Assembly: GCA_902800965.1 (NCBI GenBank)
Contig: CADCGK010000004.1
Coordinates: forward strand, 124,001-188,000
From: an uncultured Bacteroidia bacterium
GTDB lineage: Bacteria; Bacteroidota; Bacteroidia; Bacteroidales; F082
DNA: 64,000 nt
Direction: 5' to 3'
Shown here piece after piece: positions 35,881 through 43,148 of this stretch. Position 1 is the stretch's first letter. Every line of letters begins with the position of its first letter. Below the pieces are notes generated by a model. The model was not told the DNA's origin. It ran no database searches and saw only the letters and a list, made by a program, of their open reading frames with translations. A program made the translations under genes and the position numbers.

Positions 35881-36485
35881 TTAACCTCAAAGATGCTCTG
35901 ATCCACCGCCACGTCGTATTTGACGTTGGAGATGGTGTAGGTGTCCATGTTGCCGCTATAGTCGAATAGCACGATTTCCTTGAGCAGTAGGCTGTCGGTG
36001 TGGTATTTGAAAACCACCTGCTTGTAGCCGATGCCAATCAATTTCTTTTTCTTGATGGTCCCAGTGACGATGTGGAAGCCGCCTTCGGTCTTGGTCGTTA
36101 GGCTAAAGCCGTTTTCATCGGCAAGTTCTTGGGTCTTGCCTTGGAAACCATAGAGGAAGATGTTGCTGAGTGACTTCATCATGCCGCCCTCCCTGAGTCT
36201 GTAGGTGCCGGAAAACAGTCCAATCTCCATATTGATCTTCTTTTCGTTGACGATCATGTACTTTCCCGTATTGAACATAGCGGCAAATTCGTATGGTGCA
36301 ACGAAATAGAGCTTGCCGTCTTGAGAAGTTGTCTTCTTGGGTTTCACTAGTTTATTCGACAAGTCTGCCTCAAAGGTCTTGATTTTCCCGTTGGCAGCTC
36401 TGATGCTGTTCAACAGGTTGACATCCTGGGCTTGAAGCTGGACGGCAAATAGGCATAATGCCAGTAAAGCGATCAGTTTTTTCAT
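35877..36485 (-). CDS. lolA: Outer-membrane lipoprotein carrier protein LolA-like
   Basis: The 202-residue product has a signal peptide (cleaved after VQLQAQ) and an unclosed beta-barrel pattern typical of LolA. Recognisable stretches are FEADLSNKLVKPKKTTSQDGKLYF and NIFLYGFQGKTQELADENGF. LolA ferries lipoproteins from LolCDE to the outer membrane. Similarity to LolA is moderate, as usual in Bacteroidota. rho lies directly upstream (3-bp gap), so the two are co-transcribed. Confidence 0.8.
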   Translation of the reverse strand: MKKLIALLALCLFAVQLQAQDVNLLNSIRAANGKIKTFEADLSNKLVKPKKTTSQDGKLYFVAPYEFAAMFNTGKYMIVNEKKINMEIGLFSGTYRLREGGMMKSLSNIFLYGFQGKTQELADENGFSLTTKTEGGFHIVTGTIKKKKLIGIGYKQVVFKYHTDSLLLKEIVLFDYSGNMDTYTISNVKYDVAVDQSIFEVK

Positions 36486-36488
36486 GGT

Positions 36489-38438
36489 TTATTTGTCGAG
36501 GCTCATCAAAAACTCTTCGTTGCTGACGGTCTTGGCGACCTTGTCTTTCAGGAATTCCATGGCTTCCACGGGAGTCATGTCGGCGAAGTGAGTGCGCAGT
36601 GCCCAGACGCGGGCCAGTGTGGTCTCATCGACCAACAAATCGTCGCGGCGGGTACCTGAAGCCACGATGTCGATGGCTGGGAAGATACGTTTGTTCGACA
36701 GACGACGGTCGAGTTGGAGCTCCATGTTGCCGGTGCCTTTGAATTCTTCGAAGATGACTTCGTCCATCTTGGAGCCAGTGTCGATAAGGGCGGTGGCTAA
36801 GATAGTGAGTGATCCGCCATTCTCGATCTTACGGGCAGCGCCGAAGAAGCGTTTTGGCTTCTGTAAGGCGTTGGCTTCCACACCACCGGTGAGTACCTTG
36901 CCAGAGGCAGGAGAGACGGTGTTGTAGGCGCGTGCCAGACGGGTGATGGAGTCGAGCAGGATGACCACATCGTGACCGCACTCGGTAAGGCGCTTGGCTT
37001 TCTCCAACACGATATTGGCGATCTGAACGTGCTTTGATGCAGGCTCGTCGAAGGTGGAGGCGATGACCTCGGCGTTGACGCTGCGCTGCATGTCGGTGAC
37101 CTCCTCGGGACGTTCGTCGATGAGCAGGATGATCAGATACACCTCGGGGTGGTTGGCGGCGATGGCGTTGGCGACTTCTTTCAGCAACACGGTCTTACCG
37201 GTCTTGGGCTGTGCCACGATCAAGCCACGCTGGCCTTTGCCGATAGGGGCGAACATGTCCATGATACGGGTGGAAATGGTGCCGCCTTTATGTCCGGTGA
37301 TTGTGAACTTCTCGTTCGGGAACAAAGGCGTCAGGAAGTCGAAGGGGATACGGTCGCGGACCTCTTCGGGACGACGTCCGTTGATATAGTCAACTTTCAC
37401 CAAAGGGAAGAACTTCTCGCCGCTTTTCGGAGGACGGATGGAACCTTGAACGGTGTCGCCGGTCTTTAAGCCAAAGAGCTTGATCTGTGAGGTGGAGACG
37501 TAGATGTCGTCAGGGGAGGAGAGGTAGTTGTAGTCGGAGGAACGCAGGAAACCGAAGCCTTCCGGCATGATTTCCAATACGCCCTCGGCCTCCACGACGC
37601 TGTCAAACTCGTTGATCATCTCGTCGCGACGCTGCTTCTCGGCCTTTTCAGCATTCTGTTGCTGCTCCCTCTGACCATTTTGGTTGTTCTGGTTGTTTTG
37701 GTTGTTCGAGTTGTTCTGGTTGTTTTGATTATTTTGATTTCCCTGTTGCTGATGTCCGTTGTTGTTATGCCTGCCTTGCTGATGGTCTCTGGGCTCTCTT
37801 TGCTCTCTTTCTTTAGGCTCAGCAGGGATGACGGGTTCAGCGGTTTCTTTTACCTCTTTATGCTCTTGGGGTTTTTCCTGGTTTTCCTTTGGGGTTGGCA
37901 GGACAGGAGCCGGTGCGCCGTTATTCTCGCGGTTGATTCTTGGGCGTTTCTCACGCTTCATCTTGGGCTCGCCTTCTTGTTGGGCTTGCTCGGTGACAGG
38001 CTCTTCTTTTGGGAAGGGGATCTCCTGGGCGACAGGTTTTTCTTCCTTATTGATTCTTTTTCTTTTCTTGGCTTGTTTCGGTTCCGTTGGAGCATCGGCT
38101 TTTTCTTCGGAATCGTTGGACGGGGCAGGGGCCTCTTCTTTCACGCTCGGTTCAACGGCTTCGGCGTTTTCCGGCTTTTCCCCTTTGCGTTTTCTGCCAC
38201 GTTTCTTTGGAGCTTGAGCTTCTTGTGCTCCTTGGGCTCCTCCGTTATTGTTGTTTTCGGTGTTTTCTTTAGCCTTTTTTTGTGGTTTCCTAACGGTTTC
38301 TGGATGTTCGGCTTGATGATCGATGATGTCAAAAATCAATTGTTGCTTGGTGCGACCTTCGTCATCGATGCCAAGTTCAATAGCGATAATCTTCAGATCT
38401 TCCAAAGTCTTATCGTTCAATTCATAAATCTTATACAT
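36489..38438 (-). CDS. rho: Transcription termination factor Rho with long disordered insert
   Basis: The 649-residue product has an N-terminal helix bundle (1-45), a charged and low-complexity region (about 50-275) including a Gln/Asn-rich run (about 220-262), the RNA-binding cold-shock-like domain (about 283-355, [16 protein letters not shown]) and the RecA-like motor with Walker [12 protein letters not shown] (about 409-420). E. coli Rho has 419 residues. A similar insert in Bacteroides thetaiotaomicron Rho drives phase separation, and this protein probably behaves alike. It starts from a TATTTTTG promoter at 38535-38542. Confidence 0.96.
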   Translation of the reverse strand: MYKIYELNDKTLEDLKIIAIELGIDDEGRTKQQLIFDIIDHQAEHPETVRKPQKKAKENTENNNNGGAQGAQEAQAPKKRGRKRKGEKPENAEAVEPSVKEEAPAPSNDSEEKADAPTEPKQAKKRKRINKEEKPVAQEIPFPKEEPVTEQAQQEGEPKMKREKRPRINRENNGAPAPVLPTPKENQEKPQEHKEVKETAEPVIPAEPKEREQREPRDHQQGRHNNNGHQQQGNQNNQNNQNNSNNQNNQNNQNGQREQQQNAEKAEKQRRDEMINEFDSVVEAEGVLEIMPEGFGFLRSSDYNYLSSPDDIYVSTSQIKLFGLKTGDTVQGSIRPPKSGEKFFPLVKVDYINGRRPEEVRDRIPFDFLTPLFPNEKFTITGHKGGTISTRIMDMFAPIGKGQRGLIVAQPKTGKTVLLKEVANAIAANHPEVYLIILLIDERPEEVTDMQRSVNAEVIASTFDEPASKHVQIANIVLEKAKRLTECGHDVVILLDSITRLARAYNTVSPASGKVLTGGVEANALQKPKRFFGAARKIENGGSLTILATALIDTGSKMDEVIFEEFKGTGNMELQLDRRLSNKRIFPAIDIVASGTRRDDLLVDETTLARVWALRTHFADMTPVEAMEFLKDKVAKTVSNEEFLMSLDK

Positions 38439-38534
38439 GAGGTTTAAAAAAGAATAATTTCAGGGGGATTAAGATTGATCACCGGACGGGATGCAATCGT
38501 GTGTTGTGAACGGGCTTTTTTGAAAAAAGCGCTG

Positions 38535-38542
38535 CAAAAATA
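38535..38542 (-). promoter_or_regulatory. -7 element for rho (TATTTTTG)
   Basis: CAAAAATA on the plus strand reads TATTTTTG on the minus strand. The leader to the rho ATG is about 90 nt, unusually long for this window. Confidence 0.5.
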
Positions 38543-38570
38543 ATGAAATTCTTGAACATGTCAAGTTTTT

Positions 38571-38600
38571 TTTGTGTTTTTCTGTAAATTCTTATCTTTG
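38571..38600 (+). promoter_or_regulatory. Promoter of the DUF4293 gene
   Basis: TTTG at 38571-38574 and TATCTTTG at 38593-38600 are separated by 18 nt; the ATG follows 24 nt later. Confidence 0.6.
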
Positions 38601-38624
38601 CAGCCTTAAAATCTTAGATAAACC

Positions 38625-39131
38625 ATGAAACAAAGAGTACAATCCATCTTTTTCTTTTTATCGGCTCTCATTTTGGGAGGGATGTTTTTTATGCCCATAG
38701 CATCGTATCTTGATGAATACGGCACTTATTACAAACTGTTCATCCATGAAGTTGATATCGTCTCGGTGGCGCCTAATGCTAATGTGTCGTTCAGCAGTAT
38801 CTATACCTTGCCTTTGCTGATCCTTACCGTGGCGGTCATCCTCATCAACTTTTATATTTCGATGTCGATTTTCCGCGCGGTGAAACTGCAGCAGTTCATT
38901 AAGCTGTTCAAGCTTTCGAGGATTAGTGTTGCCATTTTGGTGGTGTTGATTGCCACTATCTTCGTCTATTATCTGATGAAGACAGGTGCACAAATCGCTG
39001 CAGCTCCATCCTTCAGATGGCCTGCTTTCGGTGCTTTCTTGCCGCTTGTCGCGCTGATCATGATGCTGGTCGCCTCTGCCGGCTTGAGGAAAGACATCAA
39101 GAAAGTCCAGTCGGTGGACAGGATCAGATGA
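38625..39131 (+). CDS. DUF4293 membrane protein
   Basis: The 168-residue product has four membrane helices (about 7-25, 58-78, 98-118, 132-155). The start MKQRVQSIFFFLSALILGG and the end KKVQSVDRIR match DUF4293, a family found in Bacteroidota near rho. Its function is unknown. The stop is followed directly by a heptamer array. Confidence 0.85.
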   Translation: MKQRVQSIFFFLSALILGGMFFMPIASYLDEYGTYYKLFIHEVDIVSVAPNANVSFSSIYTLPLLILTVAVILINFYISMSIFRAVKLQQFIKLFKLSRISVAILVVLIATIFVYYLMKTGAQIAAAPSFRWPAFGAFLPLVALIMMLVASAGLRKDIKKVQSVDRIR

Positions 39132-39205
39132 GTTAGGAGTTAGGAGTTAGGAGTGAGGAGTAGCTAGAAAATACTCCTAACTCCTCACTCCTAATTCCTC
39201 ACTTT
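39129..39205. repeat. Inverted pair of heptamer arrays between DUF4293 and phosphoesterase genes
   Basis: GTTAGGA (three units), GTGAGGA, then GTAGCTAGAAAATACTCC and the reverse complement TCCTAAC/TCCTCAC units. Both convergent genes carry a sense-oriented array, making a hairpin of about 25 bp. The minus-strand array supplies the last codons (VRN) and stop of the phosphoesterase. Confidence 0.93.
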
Positions 39206-39685
39206 TTCAAAGATTTCCATATCTCGGAATTCTTTCCCGTCGATGGTGAAGCGCACCATCGTGATTTGTTTGTGGAATCCTGAGGTGCCGGCGGCGCCTG
39301 GGTTGATGTGCAGCAGGTTGAGGTTCTTGTCGTAGATCACCTTCAGGATGTGGGAATGCCCACAGATGTATAGTTCCGGTTTCTTGTCTTGGAGAATGGT
39401 TCTGACTTCCGGCATGTAATGGCCGGGATAGCCCCCGATATGGGTCATATAGACGTGGACGTCCTCCACTTGGAAGAAGAGGTCTTCGGGGTACTGCAAA
39501 CGGACGATGTGGTCGTCGATGTTGCCGTGAACAGCCCGCAGCGGCTTGAAGGCTGCGAGCTGTTCAGCGGTTTCGATGTTTCCGATGTCACCGGCATGCC
39601 AAATCTCGTCCACGTCCTTGAAGAAATCAAAGACCTGAGGGATGATGGTCCCGTGTGTGTCCGATATAATTCCAATCCTTCTCAC
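39191..39685 (-). CDS. Metallophosphoesterase, YfcE/MJ0936 family
   Basis: The 164-residue product has the motifs GIISDTHGT, IWHAGDIG, AVHGNIDDH, THIGGYPGHY and CGHSHILK with metal-binding Asp, His and Asn residues in the expected order. Such enzymes hydrolyse phosphodiesters or phosphomonoesters; the substrate is unknown. The start is GTG at 39685: a TGA lies two codons upstream in frame, and there is no ATG before the first strand. That GTG is part of the heptamer array following the upstream gene. Confidence 0.88.
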   Translation of the reverse strand: MRRIGIISDTHGTIIPQVFDFFKDVDEIWHAGDIGNIETAEQLAAFKPLRAVHGNIDDHIVRLQYPEDLFFQVEDVHVYMTHIGGYPGHYMPEVRTILQDKKPELYICGHSHILKVIYDKNLNLLHINPGAAGTSGFHKQITMVRFTIDGKEFRDMEIFEKVRN

Positions 39686-39709
39686 TCCTCACTCCTCACT
39701 CCTCACTAA
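39682..39709. repeat. Heptamer array GTGAGGA between DUF3078 and phosphoesterase genes
   Basis: On the minus strand four units directly follow the DUF3078 stop (39710-39712), and the last one supplies the GTG start codon of the phosphoesterase. Confidence 0.9.
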
Positions 39710-40636
39710 TCAAAGATTAAACAACACTCCTACGCTCAGGACTTCCTTGAATTGGATCTTCGAGTTCGGGTCTTTGACAAGTTCGCCTGTGATGGGGTCT
39801 GGGTCGAAGAAGGGGATGTCGTAGTCGTAGATCAAATGCGTGCCGAAGTTGCAGTTCAGCCAGGAGTTGACCTTCATGACGAAGAGGTTCTGCCAGTCCA
39901 CGTCGATGCGTTCTGGGTGGTTGAGGTAGTTGGAGAAGAGCTCCAGCTTCGACTCGAAATCCACGTTTTGGATGATGGTGTATTTCATCTTGGCGGCCAG
40001 ACGGGCGCCGAACTCGAACCTGACCTTGCTGCCTTTCGCATGGATGTCAGTGTCATTCGGGTCGAGGGCATTGACACCGAAAGCACCTTGGTTGGCAAGC
40101 ATGGTGTCGTTGACGATCGTCACACGGCCGGTGATGGGGGCGATGTTGATGGAAAAATGTTCGTTGGGAACCCACTCGGCACCGATACCCAAACTGATGT
40201 AGGCGGGAGCCAGGAACTTGGAGATGTAGGTGGTGGAGTCAGCCGCATAATCGAAGCCCTTGGCCATCTGGGAACGGAAGGCAAATTCCAAGCTATAATT
40301 CCAATGCTCAGAGGCCTTTAGGCCGGCCAAGGAAGTGAATTCCAACTTGTCGTCGGTCTTTACAGGCTTCTGCTTGAAGTTGAAATAGCTGTAGCCCAAG
40401 GCAGCATTCAGGGTGTTGTCCCATTTGAAGTTGTCCTTGGCATAGTTGATTTCATAATGGAAGGTGCCCAACCAGTTGAGGGCGTTTTGTCCGCCCGCAG
40501 CCCAATTGGTAAAGGACACTTGTGAAAAATTCAAGCCAACGTTGCCTTTGTTGGTCCAACCTTCGGTTTTTTCTTCTTGTGCAAAAGATGCAATGGCAAA
40601 AAAGAGTGCCATCGCGGTGATAAATACTTTTCTCAT
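39710..40636 (-). CDS. DUF3078 outer-membrane protein
   Basis: The 308-residue product has a signal peptide (after ASFAQ) followed by many amphipathic strands, ending in VLSVGVLFNL, so a beta-barrel is likely. The N-terminal pattern GWTNKGNVGLNFSQVSFTNWAAGGQN is diagnostic of DUF3078, a Bacteroidota family of unknown function. It is followed in the same direction by the phosphoesterase gene. Confidence 0.85.
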   Translation of the reverse strand: MRKVFITAMALFFAIASFAQEEKTEGWTNKGNVGLNFSQVSFTNWAAGGQNALNWLGTFHYEINYAKDNFKWDNTLNAALGYSYFNFKQKPVKTDDKLEFTSLAGLKASEHWNYSLEFAFRSQMAKGFDYAADSTTYISKFLAPAYISLGIGAEWVPNEHFSINIAPITGRVTIVNDTMLANQGAFGVNALDPNDTDIHAKGSKVRFEFGARLAAKMKYTIIQNVDFESKLELFSNYLNHPERIDVDWQNLFVMKVNSWLNCNFGTHLIYDYDIPFFDPDPITGELVKDPNSKIQFKEVLSVGVLFNL

Positions 40637-40666
40637 TTCGTTTATTATTAATTGGTTTTTTACCGA

Positions 40667-40842
40667 ATCTACCTAGCTAAAAGCCCTACGGGCTATCTAC
40701 CGAGCTTTAACCCCTACGGGGTATCTACCGAGCTTTAACCCCTACGGGGTATCTACCGAGCTTTAACCCCTACGGGGTATCTACCGAGCTTTAACCCCTA
40801 CGGGGTAAAATACTCCTCACTCCTAACTCCTCACTCCTCACT
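40667..40842. repeat. Composite repeat: 28-nt tandem units joined to a GAGTTAG heptamer array
   Basis: Four perfect 28-nt units (40694-40721, -40749, -40777, -40805), each with a CCCCTACGGGG palindrome, follow one degenerate unit (40667-40693). Through TAAAATACTC they join a heptamer array (about 40812-40842) that ends at the stop of the TonB-like gene. The mirror image of this composite occurs at 57440-57534. Confidence 0.93.
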
Positions 40843-41629
40843 AATAGGAGTTTCCATCCTGATAATTTCTGTTTCCTATGTTGAAGGTGATGTCCTGATA
40901 GTTATGGCTTCTCACGTATTTGCCGTCTTTCACCGCGGGGATCCAGTGGGTTTCCTGTAACAGGCGGATGGCCTCGTTGTCGCAGCCGGCGCCTACCGAC
41001 TTGTCGATGGTGATGTTGGAGACGTTGCCGTTGGTTTCCACGACGAAGTTCAGACGGACGGTGCCATTCACTTCAGCCATCTTAGCTGATTCCGGATAAT
41101 CGAGGTTGTTGAGGATGTATTGCGCCATGTTACTACCGTCGGCAAAATAGGGTTTGGCAGCTTCTTCCAGTTGCCTTATCTCGAAAATATGGTAGCTGCT
41201 GTCGGCTTCCAACGTCAGGGGAAGGGCAACACGCTCGCGTTTTTTCCAATAGCGTTTGTAGGCCTTGGCGCTGTATTCCACCTCATATTCCATGGTGGAT
41301 TCGATGGGCAGCATGTTTTTTGTTGCAGGGTTCCAGAGGATCTTTTTCACGATGTCCAGAGCATTGTCGTTTGCGGCATCGCTGAAGGTCTCCTTGATCT
41401 GATAGTCGCTGCCGTTGCCATGCTCATCCAAGCGGAATGCCACCACCACCTTGCCTTTGTTTCCCGCTTGGAGATCAGCTTTAGGATAGACCAGGTTTTG
41501 TTGGATGAAAACATCCGTCACTTGATGGCTTGCTTTGGGTGTTGCGGGGTTGATTTGGGCGAAACCAAGGCGGCAACAGCATATAAGCAATATAGATGCG
41601 ATCCAGGGTTTTAATAGTAAAGTTTTCAT
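40841..41629 (-). CDS. Exported protein with two TonB C-terminal-like domains
   Basis: The 262-residue product has a signal peptide (cleaved near GFAQ) and two TonB_C-like units (about 35-105 and 175-255), the second showing YPESAKMAEVNGTVRLNFVVETNGNVSNITI. Unlike true TonB it lacks a proline-rich linker and a retained membrane anchor, so energy transduction is doubtful. It may be a periplasmic or outer-membrane accessory protein. The ATG at 41629 is preferred to an upstream TTG at 41635. Confidence 0.75.
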   Translation of the reverse strand: MKTLLLKPWIASILLICCCRLGFAQINPATPKASHQVTDVFIQQNLVYPKADLQAGNKGKVVVAFRLDEHGNGSDYQIKETFSDAANDNALDIVKKILWNPATKNMLPIESTMEYEVEYSAKAYKRYWKKRERVALPLTLEADSSYHIFEIRQLEEAAKPYFADGSNMAQYILNNLDYPESAKMAEVNGTVRLNFVVETNGNVSNITIDKSVGAGCDNEAIRLLQETHWIPAVKDGKYVRSHNYQDITFNIGNRNYQDGNSY

Positions 41630-41695
41630 AATCAAACGGTTGTATTAAATACTCGGAATGTGATTTCTCGATGCTAATATACTATTTTTTATTTT

Positions 41696-41703
41696 TACTT
41701 TTG
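41696..41703 (+). promoter_or_regulatory. -7 element for rlmB (TACTTTTG)
   Basis: TACTTTTG fits TAnnTTTG and lies 17 nt before the ATG. Confidence 0.5.
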
Positions 41704-41719
41704 CAAAAAATCCGCGATT

Positions 41720-42466
41720 ATGGAAATCAATGAGAAAAACAACATGATCTTCGGGGTACATCCCGTACTGGAGCTGATTCGTTCACAGAAAGAGATAGAG
41801 AAGGTTTTCATTCAGGCTGGTGCCCGTTCGATGGAGATCACGGAGATTGCAAACACTTGCAGAAAGAACGGCGTTCCCGTACAGTATGTACCCATCGAGA
41901 AGATGAACCGTTTGACACGCAAGAACCACCAAGGCGTCATAGCGTTCATCTGTCCGATTGAATACCAGCCTTTGGAGAAGGTGATTCCTGCCGTTTTTGA
42001 GGAGGGCAAGGATCCCCTTGTGTTGATGCTCGATCGTGTGACCGACGTGCGCAACTTCGGTGCCATTGCCCGTACAGCCTACGCCGCAGGCGTGGATGCC
42101 ATCGTCATCCCTTCCAAAGGTTCTGCCTTGATCAACGGCGATGCCATGAAGACTTCCGCAGGGGCCTTATCCCTTATTAATGTGTGCCGTGTCGAAAACA
42201 TGAAGGATGCCATCGATTTCCTTCAGGCTAGCGGCTTGCGCGTGGTGGGTTTCACCGAGAAAGCCAAAGAGAGCCTGTGGAAATCGGATCTCACAGGCCC
42301 TCTTTGTGTGATGATGGGTTCCGAAGAGGATGGCATCAGCCCTGCTTACCTCAAGCGCCTCGACGCCCACCTGATGATTCCCATGCCGGGTGACATCGAT
42401 TCGCTCAACGTTTCCGTGGCGACGGGTGTGGTTTGTTTTGAGGTGGTGCGGCAGAGGATGGGATAA
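41720..42466 (+). CDS. rlmB: 23S rRNA 2'-O-methyltransferase RlmB (SpoU/TrmH family)
   Basis: The 248-residue product has an N-terminal substrate-binding domain (about 10-80) and a SPOUT knot with motif 1 VTDVRNFGAIARTAYAAG, motif 2 MMGSEEDGISPAY and motif 3 IPMPGDIDSLNVSVATG. RlmB methylates G2251 of 23S rRNA; a tRNA-modifying TrmH is the alternative. A REP palindrome lies 5 nt after the stop. Confidence 0.92.
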   Translation: MEINEKNNMIFGVHPVLELIRSQKEIEKVFIQAGARSMEITEIANTCRKNGVPVQYVPIEKMNRLTRKNHQGVIAFICPIEYQPLEKVIPAVFEEGKDPLVLMLDRVTDVRNFGAIARTAYAAGVDAIVIPSKGSALINGDAMKTSAGALSLINVCRVENMKDAIDFLQASGLRVVGFTEKAKESLWKSDLTGPLCVMMGSEEDGISPAYLKRLDAHLMIPMPGDIDSLNVSVATGVVCFEVVRQRMG

Positions 42467-42471
42467 AACGT

Positions 42472-42501
42472 TGTAGAGACGCGCCATGGCACGTCTCTAC
42501 A
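42472..42501. repeat. REP palindrome copy 1
   Basis: TGTAGAGACG and CGTCTCTACA flank the core CGCCATGGCA; the arms pair except for one C/A position. It sits between the rlmB and transposase stops. Confidence 0.92.
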
Positions 42502-42503
42502 GC

Positions 42504-43052
42504 CTATTCGGGCGTGTAGAATTCATCGTCCTTCCAATTCGCCACGTTGTTTTCAATATATGTGGCGATGGCGTTCAATTCTTCAATATCGCGGATGATG
42601 TGATCGTGGAAACGGGGTTGCCAGGCGAAAGAAATGTCGTTTTCGTTGGCGAAACGGGTAACAGCCTGTTTGAATCCTCCAATGGTCGTTGATAGTTTCC
42701 CTTGTTTGTTGGCTATTTCTTGCATCATCTCGTTCTTGTCGTTGGTAGAGACGCGCCATGGCACGTCTCTACGGTCGGCCGATGTGATAATAACAATCAA
42801 ATGAAGATGATTGGGCATAATCACATATTCTGGGATTTCGGCATATGGATTATGATGCTTGGTTTTATTGACGGCTTGGTCAGCAAATAACCCAATCTCA
42901 GACAACACCATTTCTCCATCCACAATCTCTCCGAAGAAGTGCTCTCGGTTCTTAGTGCAGATAGTGATGAAATAGGTCCCTCCATTGTAGTCGTGCCATT
43001 CCGCACGAGTAGATTCTATTCGGTATTTGTTTTGGAATCTGTCGTCTGACAT
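42504..43052 (-). CDS. REP-associated tyrosine transposase (RAYT, Y1_Tnp family)
   Basis: The product has 182 residues from the ATG at 43052; a longer frame begins inside the upstream REP and is rejected. The N-terminus NKYRIESTRAEWHDYNGGTY and the HUH motif VIMPNHLHLIVII are those of RAYT proteins; the catalytic Tyr is expected near the C-terminal ATYIENN. Three copies of the same REP palindrome surround it: 25 bp upstream, 2 bp downstream and one inside the frame, translated as RRDVPWRVSTN. Such enzymes process REP hairpins. Confidence 0.88.
   Translation of the reverse strand: MSDDRFQNKYRIESTRAEWHDYNGGTYFITICTKNREHFFGEIVDGEMVLSEIGLFADQAVNKTKHHNPYAEIPEYVIMPNHLHLIVIITSADRRDVPWRVSTNDKNEMMQEIANKQGKLSTTIGGFKQAVTRFANENDISFAWQPRFHDHIIRDIEELNAIATYIENNVANWKDDEFYTPE
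42745..42772. repeat. REP palindrome copy 2, inside the transposase gene
   Basis: The copy is identical in its core to copies 1 and 3 and is in the same orientation. It is in frame with the transposase, after the HUH motif. Confidence 0.92.
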
Positions 43053-43076
43053 TGTTGTTGGTTTTTGGTTTTGGCC

Positions 43077-43106
43077 TGTAGAGACGCGCCATGGCACGTC
43101 TCTACA
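43077..43106. repeat. REP palindrome copy 3
   Basis: It has the same 30-nt sequence as copy 1, 25 bp upstream of the transposase start. Confidence 0.92.
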
Positions 43107-43148
43107 AACAACGGCCATGGCGCGAATATTCATTAAACAAAGTGTCGT

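Noticed and set aside
40694..40805. Four perfect 28-nt repeats as a CRISPR array
   Set aside because: The units are directly adjacent without spacers, a palindrome fills most of each unit, and no cas genes are near.
42500..43133. Longer transposase start inside the upstream REP
   Set aside because: The extra 27 residues come from the REP itself; the family start NKYRIxS follows the ATG at 43052.
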